From Psettodes erumei (Eukaryota; Chordata; Actinopteri; Pleuronectiformes; Psettodidae): a stretch of DNA of 64,000 bases. Position numbers and translations under genes: made by a program. The notes under the pieces are model-generated. The model did not search any database, had not been told where the DNA came from, and worked only from the letters and a program-made list of their open reading frames with translations. The DNA lies in NCBI GenBank assembly GCA_016785225.1, contig JAFBJZ010000457.1:124001-188000 (forward strand), written 5' to 3'. This document shows positions 49,101 through 62,726 of this stretch, in pieces. Position 1 is the stretch's first letter; each line of letters opens with the position of its first letter.

Positions 49101-50309
49101 GAATCTCTATCCGTGTCTGGCTTCTAGCTCTGGGAGAGCCGCTCGCGCCCCACATTTCGATGGGTCTGTTTAAGATCATAAGAATATGATGTATGAGTTC
49201 TGATTGGCACCGTTTTCTTTTTTTTTCTTGCATTTTCAGTCTAGATGTATTACTGGAAAAGGCCTTTTATTACGTGTATTATCCTTTAATGTAAGGGCCG
49301 TTTTGTGAGCAAAACTTTCACGATGCTTTTTCAGACTGAGATGACGTAGACTTCCCTGTCCACTTTCTCAACTTTCCCTCTTTCTTCACCTCCGTCAGAA
49401 GGAGGGGGATCTAATTTAGCCATGTGAGGCCAGCCCAATAAATAGCTGCATTACTGAGAATGAGTCTGATTGGGGATTAATCCAATCCGTTATCAAGACT
49501 GATTGTTTACCTTTGCTGGAGCTAGATTGGATGAAAAAGGGAGCTCTTGCCTGGATCCATACAGAGGAGAGAGAGGAATCTAATCATTTCTCTCTCCATC
49601 TTTCTTTGTCTTTCTTTCTTCCTCTTTTTGTTGCAGCTCCTTTCCCTCACATTGTCCCTTTCTCTGCCTCCCTCGCTTTGTCTTTCTCACTCTTCATCTC
49701 TTTCTCCGCAGCACTTCTTTCATCCTTGTCTTATTTCTCTCCACCTCCGAGCTGATCTTTTTTTTTCCCTCGTCCTCGTTGCTGCCTGGTGTCCAGCTCT
49801 CCTAATTTTTCCATCCCCACGGCTCTTTCTCTGTTTCTTTTCTGCTTTGTCTCTCTTCCGTCTTCTCTGAGCTTCAGACCAAGTGCACACAAGCCGTACA
49901 TCAAGTCAGAAACAGTTAGTCCACCTGAACGAGCCGCTTGGCTTGGGAAAAGCCCACTTTGTGTGCATATTATGAGAACAAAGCAGCCGGTTCAAGTTTC
50001 TCTTTTTCAATGCAAATAGGCCGTTTTTAGAAGTTTGATGCATGTCAGTGGAGAGTTTAAAGGCTGTAGGCGACGCGGTGAGGCAATGATATGCAATGAT
50101 TTGCTCCTGCGCTGTCCTCTTGTCATATTTGCCTCAAAGAAAGAAAGAAAGAAAGAATCCAAAAAAACAGAAGAAAAAAACCAACCCCTTAGTGTTAGAG
50201 GTCACTTAGAAGGTGCTTGTAGCATCGCTCAAGTTAACTCCAGGGACAGCGGGGCTTTTAGTTAACAAAGCACTGTAGTCTCGTTCACAAAGCTTTTGTT
50301 GTTACACGT

Positions 50310-50326
50310 GCACACACGCACACACA

Positions 50327-50367
<41 letters not shown>
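50310..50367. repeat. (CA)n microsatellite
   Basis: Starts with CA/CG interruptions and continues as about 19 pure CA units. It is one of the longest dinucleotide arrays in the window. Confidence 0.97.
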
Positions 50368-50372
<5 letters not shown>

Positions 50373-53300
50373 TGGCTTCTTCAAGAACACAATAGGAGAG
50401 TAAATGGTTTTTCTGAAAGTGATTCCTACCTCCTTATTATTTATTCATGGGTCTGCTGGTCATTGCAACCTTGAGACCCGTGTGTGTGTATGTGTGTGAG
50501 ATGAATTCTATAAGAGTGGAAACAGGTGGAGAGAGCCATAGCAGAGAAGAGCGGAGAGGCAGAGAAAAGAGAAGGAGGGGAACGATGGAGGGAGGGAGAT
50601 GAGGGCTGCGGTTTGGAATGTGGGTTTGGATTTCCGTCCTTGAGGGGCGAGTGGAAGGCGATCGATAGCGAGGCTGAAAGCAAGGCTGATCGGGTGGCAG
50701 CACGAGGCTGCACAGGCACTCAGCGGGAACACAACCTCGACGCAAACAAGGTCACTGCATGACCCCTGGCTGGATGGAGAGACAGAAAGAAAGAGGAATG
50801 AAGGTGGGGTGTGGCGTGATGATGGTGGGGGTTGGGGGGGAGCTGAAGAACAGACATGACAGAGGAGATAGACAGATATGCTAATAGAGGTAAAGCAAGA
50901 CGAACATGCAGGATCTGTTGTGCGAACCTTTCACTTGCTTTGACGATACAGCTCCTTGCGAGAGCCCTGTAAATAAATGCATATGTGTAATGTGTGTCTG
51001 AGAGTATCAATTCAAATGTTGAGTGTTCAAGTGTGGAGGAGAAAGAGAAGTGAGAGCGCAAAATAAAACCAGATCAGTGTGACGAGTACAGCGCTGTGCA
51101 ACGGACATGATGACAAGCAAGCAGGATCGAGACATGAGGATGAGCTGGCGAATTTTGTTAGTTTTGTTTCCAAACTGAAGAAAAGATGAAAACACATCTG
51201 TGACGATTAATGGGGTTATTAGGCTACCTGCAGGCACTTTCATATAAGCAGACAGCAAAACAGAGACAAAAGTTTTCCCATTTCCTCTTTTGAGGCTTAG
51301 AGACGGAGAATTGCCGCCGCGCTGCGCCTCTGGCCTCATGAAGAAGTGTTTGGATAAATCCAGTCGGCTAATCGACCTTTTCACTGCAGTCACTCATGCG
51401 ACGCTTGATGAAGACAACTTTGTAACGCCGCTTTTGTGTGGCGTCTGCGTATCACCGCCAAACACAAAGGGACCGAGCCACTTCAGATGCGTCTGGGAGA
51501 GTGCCTGCGCCTTTGCACCTGCGTCCTTGACTACCTGAGACAGCGGGAGGGGGGGGGGGAACAAAGACACAATCAATTCAAAGATCTCGGAGCAACAACA
51601 AAAACACTTAATATTGCTGCTGATGAGTCCGTGGGACGATGCTGTACTGGACTCCTCTACACCTTGTCTGTATGTTTGAGTGTCTCTGGAGTGTCTGCTG
51701 CCGTGGTAACGTGTTGCATTTTGCAGACAAGTCTCTCTCTAAGGCTAAAAATAATGAAGACGAGGTCCAAGTGTTTTTATGTCAGTGCTCACAAGGTTAA
51801 CAAAGGGTGGGGAAAAAAACCAGACTATGTATTTAATATTTGCTGGATAGATAGATCAGACTCTTGTGTAGGTTTTCTGATAGATATTGATTCATCTGTA
51901 CATCCCATAGGTAGATATGTGTCAGCTGCTTTTCTGCACTTCTCAGCAGCCTGGCATCATCGTGCCACTCAGCAATGACATCATCTCTGCACACACACAC
52001 ATAAGAAAAAAGGGGGAGCTCAGATTTCCCCACGCCGCGCTCGTGCCGATGAGCCATCGCTCATTACGACGAACACATCCAACATGGCCGGGGCGTGCGA
52101 GGTAACCGCTGACACGGCGGCTGACGGGCCGTCTGCTGACTCGGTCTGCCACGCTTTGCTCCGCCGCGACCACCATGGTCAAGTAAATGTTGAACAAGCT
52201 CTTACACCGTGTCCACTAAAATTCAAACGATGTAGTTTCATGGGAGAAGGCAAATGAGATCTCTTTTCTGGATGTTAAAATTTAGTGCGAATTAGCCCAA
52301 AGTAAATAACTTCTATTTGGTGAAACTACACCTATTCCTGACTGATCAGAACTTTTCTGATTAAGAATTAATGAGGTGTTTCTTTTTTGGTTTATTTGTT
52401 GACACCTTTGGAAGCCTGTTACTTTGACTCGCACCTTGGAGACAGCTGTGCTGTAAAAAGCATAATTTAAGTCGAGCTAATTAAGTTCCTTCATTCATTC
52501 ACTATGCCCATAAGCATCCATGTAGCGCATGTGGAAAATGAGTGGACTTTACTGCACGATCGTCACATTGCCGCCACCGATTTTTAACGGAGCCACCTGT
52601 GGAGTGAGGATACACACACTCTGTGCAACAAATGCAATTTGTTTTGTCATCAGTTATTTCACTAATATTTTAAAAAAAACCCAACAACCCAACAACTCTC
52701 AGCTAAAAACATATACATATTCATATACTGACAGATGCATTTCTCCAGCATCACACTGCGATCACGCCTTGTTTTGAAGCAGAGGCTAATGCGTAGAAAA
52801 TGTACACGCTCAGCAAACTTTCAGTCAAAACTATTTTATTCAGATCAGAAATCAACATGATAACATAGCATTCAGGAGAGCTCTGGCTTCAGCGTCAGAT
52901 TAGCTACGTTCCATGCTAACAAGCAGACAAAATGCACATCGCTGTCATCACGGGGGAAGTGGTCTCAGACCCCACTGCACATATTTTATAAGACCGTGAC
53001 ATTATCGTAAATGCTGATGATTCTTCTGCTTCCTGTAATTCCATCACACCAGCGGTCTCATATTACAGAGGGAGAGCGAGCGATAAAGGCATCCATATTG
53101 TATGACAAAGGTTAGAGAGCGGGATGGAGTCTTCAATATCAGTGAGTCAGTTTTATTGAACTTTTTGCAGTGCGATCTCGGCACAGACAGAGGGGTGGAA
53201 GGTGTTTCGCACTGATATATAAAAAGACAGCAGAGTAATGGCAGCTGTTGCTCGGTGTTATTGAGAGCCAAGCAGCTACTTTAACTGACTCACATTACAG

Positions 53301-55026
53301 CTTTTTGTTGCGAAATCAATCTGATTCTTTTTGAGGATGATCAAGCCCCGCCGCTCCTTAAAGTCGTTTTGTCAGTGACCAACACTATTGATTACGCTTT
53401 TAAACAGGCAAATGTTAATAAATGATTACATAATCAAAATGCCATTTACCTGACATTATAAATTAACATTAATCTTTTATTCCCACCTTTGCTTGTCTTT
53501 CATTTCAGCTCCACACTCTCAGTCTGTTACACTTCTTGGGTCCATTATTTCTCTTCCCTTCTTTGCCTTCTCATTCCCTTTCCTCATCCTTTTTCAGCTC
53601 CTTCCTTCCTCTCCTCCTTTCCTTTGCCCCCTTTTACTTCTACTTCCTCCGCACTTTCTATGCGGGATGTTAGAGAGAGGAAAGAGAAGGCCCTTCCTCT
53701 GCTTCCCTGTTCCCACACGTAGCTCTACGGTTTTTTCTCCGTTCTCTTCCCCACACCTGATGCCATGAATCAGCAAAGTAACGTGCATTCAGGCAATGAG
53801 GCTTGAAATGATATTTATTGCTCACTCTGGTCTCTTGCTCTCCTAATCGCCCATCTTTTTCTTCCCCTCCTCTCACCTGCGCAATTCTGCCCCTCCGTCT
53901 CTCCTCCCAGTGACAGATAATTAAAATGGATACTTCCATGGGGAAGTTGGCTTCGTTTTGCACTGTACGTCCCTTCAGTTATAGTTGGCAAAGCTGAGCG
54001 GGGACATACTTCTTAGTGTTCATCGGTTCACACTGTTGTTATCAACATGAATTACTCCTTTTTCGGTCACTGTCATTCCTGGCTGTTCTCTCCCCCGCCG
54101 TTTCCGACACTCTTCACTCAGACGCTGCGTCCTCTCTGTGTGTACGTCTCAGAGCGTGTTTGGGTCTGCCTCCGTGCCAAGTAGTATTCCCCGATAACAG
54201 GATTACCATCTTAAGCCTATTCGCGGTAAGTGAGCCAGTTGGATGGATAAAGCACTGTATCGTCAACTCCGCTGGCGTTACAACAAGAAAGGAGTTAGAA
54301 AAATTGTAGGAGGCAGGCCTAGCAAGCGCTCGGTGAGTTACTGAGAGGGAATATAAAGGATTCAAAATGTGTAACACCCCAGGAAGCAGCCACGGTACAG
54401 AGAGAGGGGGTAGCCTCGCAAGCTAAGCACTGCTTACAGCGGTGTCGAACAAAGAGGGATTTGACTTCTCATGTTAGTATTTTACTCAGCAGTTAGGCTT
54501 TGTGTGGGTGGTGAATTATGTTGAATGACTGTGTTGCTGTCCCTGTTACTGTTTGCTGGTGAGGTTGATTGTACTCTCTCAATTGCCCAGGCAGAAATCT
54601 TGTTCACCTCATCACCTGCATCATGATAATTCAGGAAGGGATGAGCCCCATTTGTCTGGGTAATCTTTTATTATTTGCGACAGCTGTGCTGAATGTTGAT
54701 CGCCCGGTAACGCAGGGAGAAAAGTGTAAACAACCATCTCAGCCCCCTTTTCTTCCAGGCTAAATGCTAATTTAGTATTAAGGTCTCATGTATCGTTGTG
54801 TTGTGTTGACAGTTTCCACTTTCGACAGCAGGGCAAAAGGGTCTGACAGGCATTGGACCATGTCTGCTGCGTCCTGTTGTGATGTGTCACTTTGAGGAGA
54901 GAAGTGAGAGAGCTCGGAGACAGATCAGGAGAGGGAGAGAGAGTGTGTGTGTGTGTGTGTGTGTGTGAAGGAATAGAGGAACGATGGGAAGAACAATTTC
55001 AGGCTTAGAGACAGGAGGGACAGAGG

Positions 55027-55028
<2 letters not shown>

Positions 55029-55058
<30 letters not shown>
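55029..55058. repeat. (GA)n microsatellite
   Basis: About 15 pure GA units. A (GT)n tract lies just upstream at 54942-54967. Confidence 0.95.
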
Positions 55059-55062
<4 letters not shown>

Positions 55063-55429
55063 AGAACCCCCCCCAACAACAAACACAGATGCACAAAGGC
55101 AAGCAAGAGGAGGGAGACAGACATTTAGATGGACAGCTTCAGGCCACTGACCTGTCACTATAGTTGACACACATTAGCCTTCTTCTCCCCCACCACCAAA
55201 AGCGGCTCACACCTCTCGCTCCTTCCCTCCCTCTCTCCCCACTGGCCTACACGGCTCCTCTGTTTTTGAAGCCGGTTTATTCGGTACACACCGCTAAATC
55301 CAACAATCCGACGCAAGAGCTCTGCAATAAATCCCACCTTTATGGAGCTCATAATGTTCACGTTTTGTTGACGGTGTGTCACAGAGGCGTTGATTCAACT
55401 GCATGGTCGTTTTGGAGGTTGAACACCGG

Positions 55430-55560
55430 AAGATGTATCTAATATTTTGTCCACTGAACATTATAAGCTTCGTAAAATTCCGTTTTATCGCAGGGGCGCT
55501 GCATTGAATTGCAGTGGATTTTGTGAGGTGTACATACCTAATAAACTGACACCTCGGTGT
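55430..55560 (+). repeat. Tail of a dispersed fish repeat
   Basis: Contains the ordered words TATCTAATATTTTGTCCACT, TTTTATCGCAGGGGCGCTGC, ATTGAATTGCAGTGGATT and GAGGTGTACATACCTAATAAA. I recall this series from an abundant dispersed repeat of percomorph fish. It is noncoding. The class (SINE, LINE tail or DNA element) is not settled by sequence alone. Confidence 0.5.
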
Positions 55561-58500
55561 ACTGTTAAATATCCATCTGTGTCGTGGAGTACGGTGTGTT
55601 TACTGTGGCTGGAGTCGCATACAATCACAATCACAATCACAGTCGCAATTAACAGCTGGAGTCCACGATACACAGCCCATCAAAAACATCTCTGGAGCAG
55701 TGCGAGCGCTGCCAGAGAGGGGAGCTGCTGATGGGCCGAAAAGTAAACGATTTCAGCTTTAAGCCTCACATGGAAGGACTTGTGACTCGCTAAACAATAT
55801 TGACTTCTCTCTCTGGGCTGAAACTTCAAAAGACATGGCTGCCGAATAACACCTGGTGAAATCTGAAAGATGTTTTTCACACTAAATGAAACACCAAACT
55901 GTAGCGGCTACCACATGCCACGCTGTATTTGTTTCAAACATCACAGAGGCTGGTTTTGACGGTGCAGAAAGTGCAATGCACTGGCTAGAAGTGAATGCCG
56001 TTTAAAAGGGAATTATTGTGAGTGATGGTCACACAACATGTGACTACTAATGGAATATTTACTAGCCCGCTTGACTCTGGGCCGTATTTAAGTGCTTTCT
56101 TCAATAACCGCCGTTTGAATAGGGCCTGGTGACGCCAGCCGCCAACCCTCTCATAAAAAAACACAAAGTGGTCCCTAACTTCATTGTGCAATGCTCCGAA
56201 AAGGCTGTTCTATTCTCCTGTTGAAACATCTGTGGCCTTCACGGCATACAGCTTCCCGGCTGGATGTGGAAGCAGCGAACAAAACCTGCTGCTTTTCCAG
56301 ACAAGCTGGGTCCCGTGGGGATCCCAAACCTTCCCTTCGCATTACTTTTCTGACTAAATTCAAAAGCTATTACTACAAAAGGCCCTGACTCAACAAATGC
56401 ACCTGTGTGGGGAAGAAAGTGTGAGCGTAAATGGATGTGTTTAGACGTACAAGCTGATGACAAGCAGGTGTTTGGCTTTCCTGTACTTTGCAAAGAAATA
56501 AAGGAAGGAGAACAGAAATGCGCACAGACAGGGATAAGATGATGGAAGAGAAAAAGAACCGAGAGAGACATCTAGACCTATCCGTCGGGACCCGAGTGGA
56601 AAAATGAAAAGAGAAGAGCGTCGCATGGCCGTTGAAGGGAGAGAGACGAAAGAGTGAAAGAGGTCAGGGGAAGAGAGCGCAGGTGATGGTTTTAAGCTGC
56701 TGGTGTCGCAGGCAGATAAAGGCTCCTCTGCCTCCTGGCTGTCATCTGCATCACACACAATATCCCCTTTATTTCGCAGTATCACCTCAGTCTATTTTGC
56801 TTCATCTGCCTCCCCGGTGGATCAGCTCCCAGCGTGATGCACTTTTTCTCTCCCCATCACACCGCTGCCAGCGATACCGTATATATCATTCCCTCTCATT
56901 CTCGTCCTTACTCGCTCTCGCTCGCTGAAAAAAATAACTATATCTCACTTACACGTGCAGCCTTTTTTTTCTCCCTCGCACAAGCATACCCTCTCCTTAA
57001 CGTTGGTATTTCTCACCAACTCGCGCTGCTTTTCTCTCTCCTCACACACTTTGTCTCTCTGGTTCCTTACATGCAAGATCCTCCTTATCTACCAATAAAA
57101 TGCTTGCAGTATTATTTTAAGTTCACATGCTGCCTCCATCCCTGTTGCCTTTCTGTAATCTTTTGATTGCAATACATCATCCTGATTTCATGCTTATCCC
57201 TCTTTTTTCACAAAGGAACAGATCAGTAAACATTCAGTAACTGCTTTTTAACAGAAATACATTATTATTTTACTACCCTTGTTCCAAAGCCCCCATCACA
57301 TAATCATGCGATTACAATTCTCCCTAAACTTGAACCTAATCTTAATGTTCCTAATCCTTTGAATAACTCTAAACTGCTCCTGTTCCAAAGCGGCAGCAAA
57401 CAAAATGTCCCTAATTTGTAAGATTTTCACTCATCTTTTAATCCTTGAATAGACGGGATAAAGGAGGAACACAGATGCACACTTCAGGCTCACTTTCACT
57501 CTCTCTCCCCTTTTCTGTCTCTCACAAAGGTCCACGCGGCCATACACGCACACACAAACAAACACACACATGCATGCAAGCTGGAATCACTAAACCATGA
57601 AGAGACAGGGTTTGGTTCATTGCTCACCTTGGCTGGTTTGATCAATGGCAGTCTGCCTCCTCCAAATCCCTCCCACAAACAGAGCTGAATAAACAGACAA
57701 GGAGCGTTTACACAGGCCCCGATAATCCACTAATCCATATAACCTGCTTTCTAACCAACACACACACACACACGCATGCAGGAGAGAATATGGGCACCAA
57801 TACTGTGTGTGCATCCAGGAACGCAAGCAGACAAGAAGTGTGCGTGAAAGCAGGCAACACAGGAAACACACAAACATTTGCATACTCAAGTACACACTGT
57901 GTATCAGTGACTTTTGCCCATTATCCTCTCTGACCTCCTCAACAGGACATGGTTGATAGTCTCGTCGAGGTTGATAACAGACAGAAGGGTTAATAGGGAT
58001 TAATGGACTATGCACACACAGTTGCACACACACACATGCAGAGGCGGGAACAACATCCCAGTGCTGATGAGTTTACAGGCTTTGATGCATCTCTGATGCG
58101 CATGTGTGTATGTTTGTGCATTTGATTAAGTGAAAGTGTCATGTAGCTGTCTGCCGTGCAGTGTTCCCACAGCTTGATGGGATAATTGAAGCGTGAAAAA
58201 GCCGTATAGAGTTTGTCAAAACCCGTAATGGTCTTGAGTTTGGCATCATGGACACAACGAGTACATGTGCTTAGTGTCATTAAGTTCTATGTGGATCAGA
58301 TAGCGATTTTATCACCAGGGTAAAAAAAATGATGAGTGCCTTTATAATTTTGAAAAGTTATTCACACAGTTTCATGACCTGTCCTGCAATAAGACTGTGT
58401 CTTACTCATGCACTCCTTCTTTTTGTCACTTCATTTGCTTTATGGAGACTTGCATTACAACAGCTCAAAGCAGATTTAAGAAAGCTCAGATGTTGGACCA

Positions 58501-58920
58501 TATTTTTGTGCAGGATGTGTTTGTAAACTGTTAACAGGGCATAAGAGTGTTCTGCGGGTTTCCGTCGACTCGTTTTTGTGCACATTTACAACTTGTACAT
58601 AAAACACCTGAATGGAAATGCCAGGGAAAAATAACATAAATAATAAAACAAACAAAAACCTTGAAATAGTGGAAAAAGTATTTTAATGCTTGAATGAGGT
58701 AGAAATGTTGGCGTAATGATAAAGGCAAAGTCCAACAAAGTGCAATGGAAACAGACAAGCGTATAAATTATGACTAACATGAAGCATATGACTTAAAGGT
58801 CCCCTCAAAAGATTAAAAATAGACAAAAACATCACGTACTTTGACTGATTCTGTCCTTCGCTGCAACCCGCCATCGACAGTGTCTTTGTCAACTGAACAT
58901 TTCTCCCTCGCTCTCTTCAG

Positions 58921-59095
58921 GTTCGGTGGACGAAGACAGCAGGCAGTGCATCAGACAAGTTCCAAGAAACATCCATCTACAACGAGACGCTGCGCATCGA
59001 GGGCATCCAGAGGGTGCAGGGGGGTCGCTACTACTGCAAGGCCGACAACGGGGTGGGGGTGGCTGCCATCAAGTCCATCCGCGTAGATGTGCAAT
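58921..59095 (+). CDS. mdga1: mdga1 coding exon 3: second half of Ig domain 1
   Basis: The 175-bp exon follows a good acceptor (CTCTCTTCAG) with a plausible branch point CTGAAC about 25 bases upstream. It starts in phase 0 at Val-70 and ends in phase 1 before a strong donor, GTAAGT, at 59096. Residues 70-127 carry Trp-72 of the Ig core, the hallmark segment WTKTAGSASDKFQET, the sequon Asn-90-Glu-Thr, and GGRYYCKADNGVGV, where Cys-108 pairs with Cys-60. It closes with AIKSIRVDVQ plus one base. These blocks match recalled vertebrate MDGA1 almost residue for residue; MDGA2 has DRFQD and ENGLGS at the matching places. The next exon, expected to start Ig domain 2, is not in the window. The longest open frame over this exon is in a different, wrong frame. 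Confidence 0.96.
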
Positions 59096-62000
59096 GTAAG
59101 TGGGCAGGGAGAAAATGAAAAAAAGAATTAAAAAAAAAAAGAAACTCCTTCCACTTCTCGACCACATCTGACTTTCACTACAGCCATTCCCACTTTAGAG
59201 AAGACCAAGATGAGGAGAGATGGAAAGATTGGAGGAGGAAAGATGAAAGACAGATTGGATGGATGATGAGATTTCAGGTGGGAATGGCTTCCAGGAGTAT
59301 CTGATGACTTACGGTGGAGAGGATGAAACGTAGTTAGGCGGATTAAGGGGGGAAGGGGAGAGATCAAATAGAATTGCAGTATTAGGAAAGGATATAGATA
59401 AGAAGGTGCAACACATTAAAAAGTAGCATCTCAAATTCAATGCACTTTATGCTTATAGAATAGCATCAGGTGCGAGTGTGTGAACTCCACCAATGGGGGT
59501 GATTAAAGACAAATAACCTGTCAGATACTCCTGGAATAAAGTGATGTCTGTGGGATATATCCAGAGTTTTATAACAGTTAGTCCAGGCAGTACGGGCTCC
59601 CTAACCCACTGCTTCTCAACTAACCCATGTCCCCTGTACTCTAAAGAAACTCCAACAATTAAATCAGGTCGTTGTTCAGACTTAGACATCCTCAGTGTTT
59701 CTTGCTGTCTAGCTCTGTTACGTCCTCTGATGTGACACCACAGTTGTCATATAAATTATTGATTGGCTGATAATTAAGAGATGACATCTCCTTTTCAGAC
59801 CTTGAGCCACCCCTGTAGTCTGGGGCTCTGTCGGGGCTCCTTTGTTATTGTTTGTTACACGAAAAGGTACTAAATGATATTGTGAGGTCATTCTATCTTG
59901 GACACCAATAATTATTAGGTAATTCTCCAGAGTGACACTCCACAGTGTAGAGTTTCAACCTGCAGCAGTGTCAGTGTATGACACTGTGGTGAGATACACA
60001 ACATATCCAGAATCTGCAGCAATCAAATTAAAAGCAACGTCTACTGACATTGGAGGAGGATTAACAAGACAAAAAGTGAAGTGCTGTTAGGCTTTGTAAT
60101 GCCAGAACTGCTTCATCATTGTTATTTGTGCGGCTGCAGTAATAGATTAAAAACCTGAAAAGGTTGTGAGAACACAGAGGTGGGTGTCCTTGGTCCCTGG
60201 TCCATCACCATTTCTTGTAAAAAAAAAAAAAAGCTTTTAAAAATATGTTCGCTTGTGCAGTCAAGTCAAGGGTAGTGTCAGTGTCTGTAGGTGCTTCACT
60301 TTAGTTGCGATACATGTTGAGGTTACCAGCATAATGAGGTTCCATTCCAAAGATTCAAGCTTGTTATGGCTAACAATATGGAAATACAGCAAGAGGATTT
60401 CATGTCTGTTTTGTTTTGTAGCCCCCATCTCTCTTTGCGTACCCATCATGCGCAACACGTGATGGTTGAGAAGCAGTGTTGTGTTGTAGGGGCCCCGTGC
60501 TGCTGCTTGTTTCGCTGCCCCACTGTCCCTGTGAGTGAGGGGCCAGGTCACGGTGACAGGTTGATTCACATGCAACTGTATGCCCAACACATCAATACTA
60601 CTGTACACTTTTATTTCATTCCCAGCACCCTAAAATCCGAGTCCATCCGTTACATCCGTTTATTGCATAGATAGTTCCGTCCTTCATTGATTCAATCATT
60701 TTAATGGTCGCTTTATAGACTAATAGAAAAAGGCTGATTTTCCAAGGGCCCTATAATGCTAAACAGCCATTACCTCCCTTTCATTTCTTAAATTCATCTG
60801 TTTTTTCTGCTCTACACGGTACAACACTGCAGCCTTCAACTGCTCCTTCAGCATCAAATCTCTTACATCAAACTATGTAGTTGCACAAAGTCCAACACAC
60901 ACACACACACAGACACGCGCTCGCAGGCATGCTTGTCCCTCCAGGATTTGTCACTTAACCACCACCCTGCTTCAGCTTCTTAGTGGGGCTCGCCCTCCCT
61001 CCCTCCCTGTTCCCCGTCCCTCTCTGCCGGTAGTGTTAGCTCTCCCCAGACGCCAGCTTGGCCCCTGCTGGGGAGCTGGTAATTGCAGGGGCCTTGGGTA
61101 GTAAACAGGTTGTGTTGTGAGTGCAGTTGTGACAGGAGTGAAGCTAAACAGCTCTGATGGCCAATGTTTGTACAATTCCCCATCCCCCACACTGCATGAC
61201 ACCCACGGCGATCAGCCATACCTCCTACACAGGGCGACTTTGGTGCTATAACAACGTAACAATTAGTCCAGGCTACCTGGGAAGCAGCTAGTGAAAGGGA
61301 GAGAGGTAGGTGGAAGATGGCAGGGAAGATGGATGGGAGAGTGAGGAAAGAGGGCTCATCAGCAGGGAACACACAGCCGCACCCACCGTAGCTTGGTGTT
61401 CAAATCCCTAAAGCTGCTGCGTGATGAGTGGGGAGATAAACTGAGAAGACCACCAATGTCACCAGTGCCATTAGTGGCATATGATGTATATTGATGTACA
61501 AGTGGGTGATGAAAAAACAGGTTTGAGGTGCCAAATCATGATCCCTCAGTACATCTTTTCAGATTTGTGTAATTGTTAAATGTCCTTCATGGTATCAGCA
61601 TAAAAATTCCAGTGGCATTCAAACTATGACAAAATATGCATAAGTCATTTATTGGTTTTTGGGTTTTTTTGGCTGGCAATACAATATATTTGATCTGTAG
61701 TGGGGGTCAAAGTAGCCACTTTTTACTTTTCGTATGTATCTTGGTGGCAACTGTAAGAAACAAAAGAAAACCCTGTTCTGGCAATGGTTTTTGGAGTTGG
61801 ATTGCTTGATTGAAGGCACTTCTTAGCCCTCAGTACTTACTACAGCTTTCCTGTCCACACTTCCTCAGGCTAAACTGTGTTGCCAAAAATTCGGCTCATT
61901 TGGCTCTACAACAACTGACAAGTTAGCAGTTGGTGGTAAACACAAACTGCGGGCTCCAAAGAGACCCGTCAAAAAAACGGTGGGAGATGTTTAAAAAGAA

Positions 62001-62600
62001 AAGACAGATTCAAGACAAGACAATATGTTGCTCTTCATCTTGTGTAAGATATGTGAATGCTGACCTAGATCCTGTTAGACGTGCAGGCCAGATTATTGTA
62101 ACCTAAAGACCACTCGACCTCTCAAACGAACAGTGAGCGCAGCGCGAAGCTGAAAGAGACAAGGGTGATGATTGACTGCGGCCGAAAAGATCTTAGAGCC
62201 AAGGAAGCCTTGACTTTCGTTCAGGAAAAAAAGAAAAACAAGGAGAGAAAAAGAAGAGAAAAGGGGATCGGAAGAGGAAAAGTGGGAGAGAGCGAGAGAC
62301 AGAGAGATGCACATAATAAGGGAGAAGCACTCATATGCTTTTCAATTTGAATGCATCCAACAGAGGAGTTATTGGACTAGAGGGCAGAACATGCTGTTAC
62401 CTGCACAGAGTACAAACAAGCGCTTTAGCTCTCACTCGCTCTCTCTCTCAGTTGCACATTTTCAGTTTTTTCTCTACCCTCATCTCAGCTTTTTCAGCCA
62501 AAGTGTCCAAGCACTGCACTTTCTATTCAGTCTTTATTTCCTGCTTCCCTCGTTTATCCTTCTTTCATGTCGTCCTCTCTGTGTTTTCCTTGCTTCTGTT

Positions 62601-62640
62601 TTCCTTCCTTCCTTCCTTCCTTCCTTCCTTCCTTCCTTCC
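62601..62640. repeat. (TTCC)n microsatellite
   Basis: About ten uninterrupted TTCC tetramers, followed after about 45 bp by a (GT)n tract at 62686-62719. Confidence 0.97.
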
Positions 62641-62681
62641 TGCCGTCCTCTCTGTCAGCCACACACCAGTGCCTGATGAAG

Positions 62682-62685
<4 letters not shown>

Positions 62686-62719
<34 letters not shown>
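62686..62719. repeat. (GT)n microsatellite
   Basis: About 17 pure GT units ending in GAGAGAG. Confidence 0.97.

Positions 62720-62726
<7 letters not shown>

Larger units (their letters stand above)
44308..58920. other. mdga1 intron 2 (14.6 kb): microsatellites and dispersed repeats, no exon seen
   Basis: Holds compound GT/GA at 45797-45873, (GT)n at 46064-46108, (CA)n at 46287-46312 and a long (CA)n at 50310-50367. A (GAAA)n lies near 50137-50156, (GT)n and (GA)n at 54942-54967 and 55029-55058, and a CACAAT hexamer repeat at about 55620-55648. Dispersed repeats are at about 45131-45250 and 55430-55560. CpG-rich complex sequence lies at 52030-52180 and homeodomain-like palindromes near 49474. 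Intron phase is 0, splitting Ig domain 1. Confidence 0.85.

Noticed and set aside
58841..59086. 81-residue frame overlapping mdga1 exon 3
   Set aside because: It is out of phase with the conserved Ig reading, which runs in the frame starting at 58921.
59799..59827. TTTTCAG followed by a frame that in phase 1 would read YLEPPL, resembling the start of the expected mdga1 exon 4
   Set aside because: The frame hits a stop after six residues, the following sequence does not encode an Ig domain and there is no donor. Judged coincidental.
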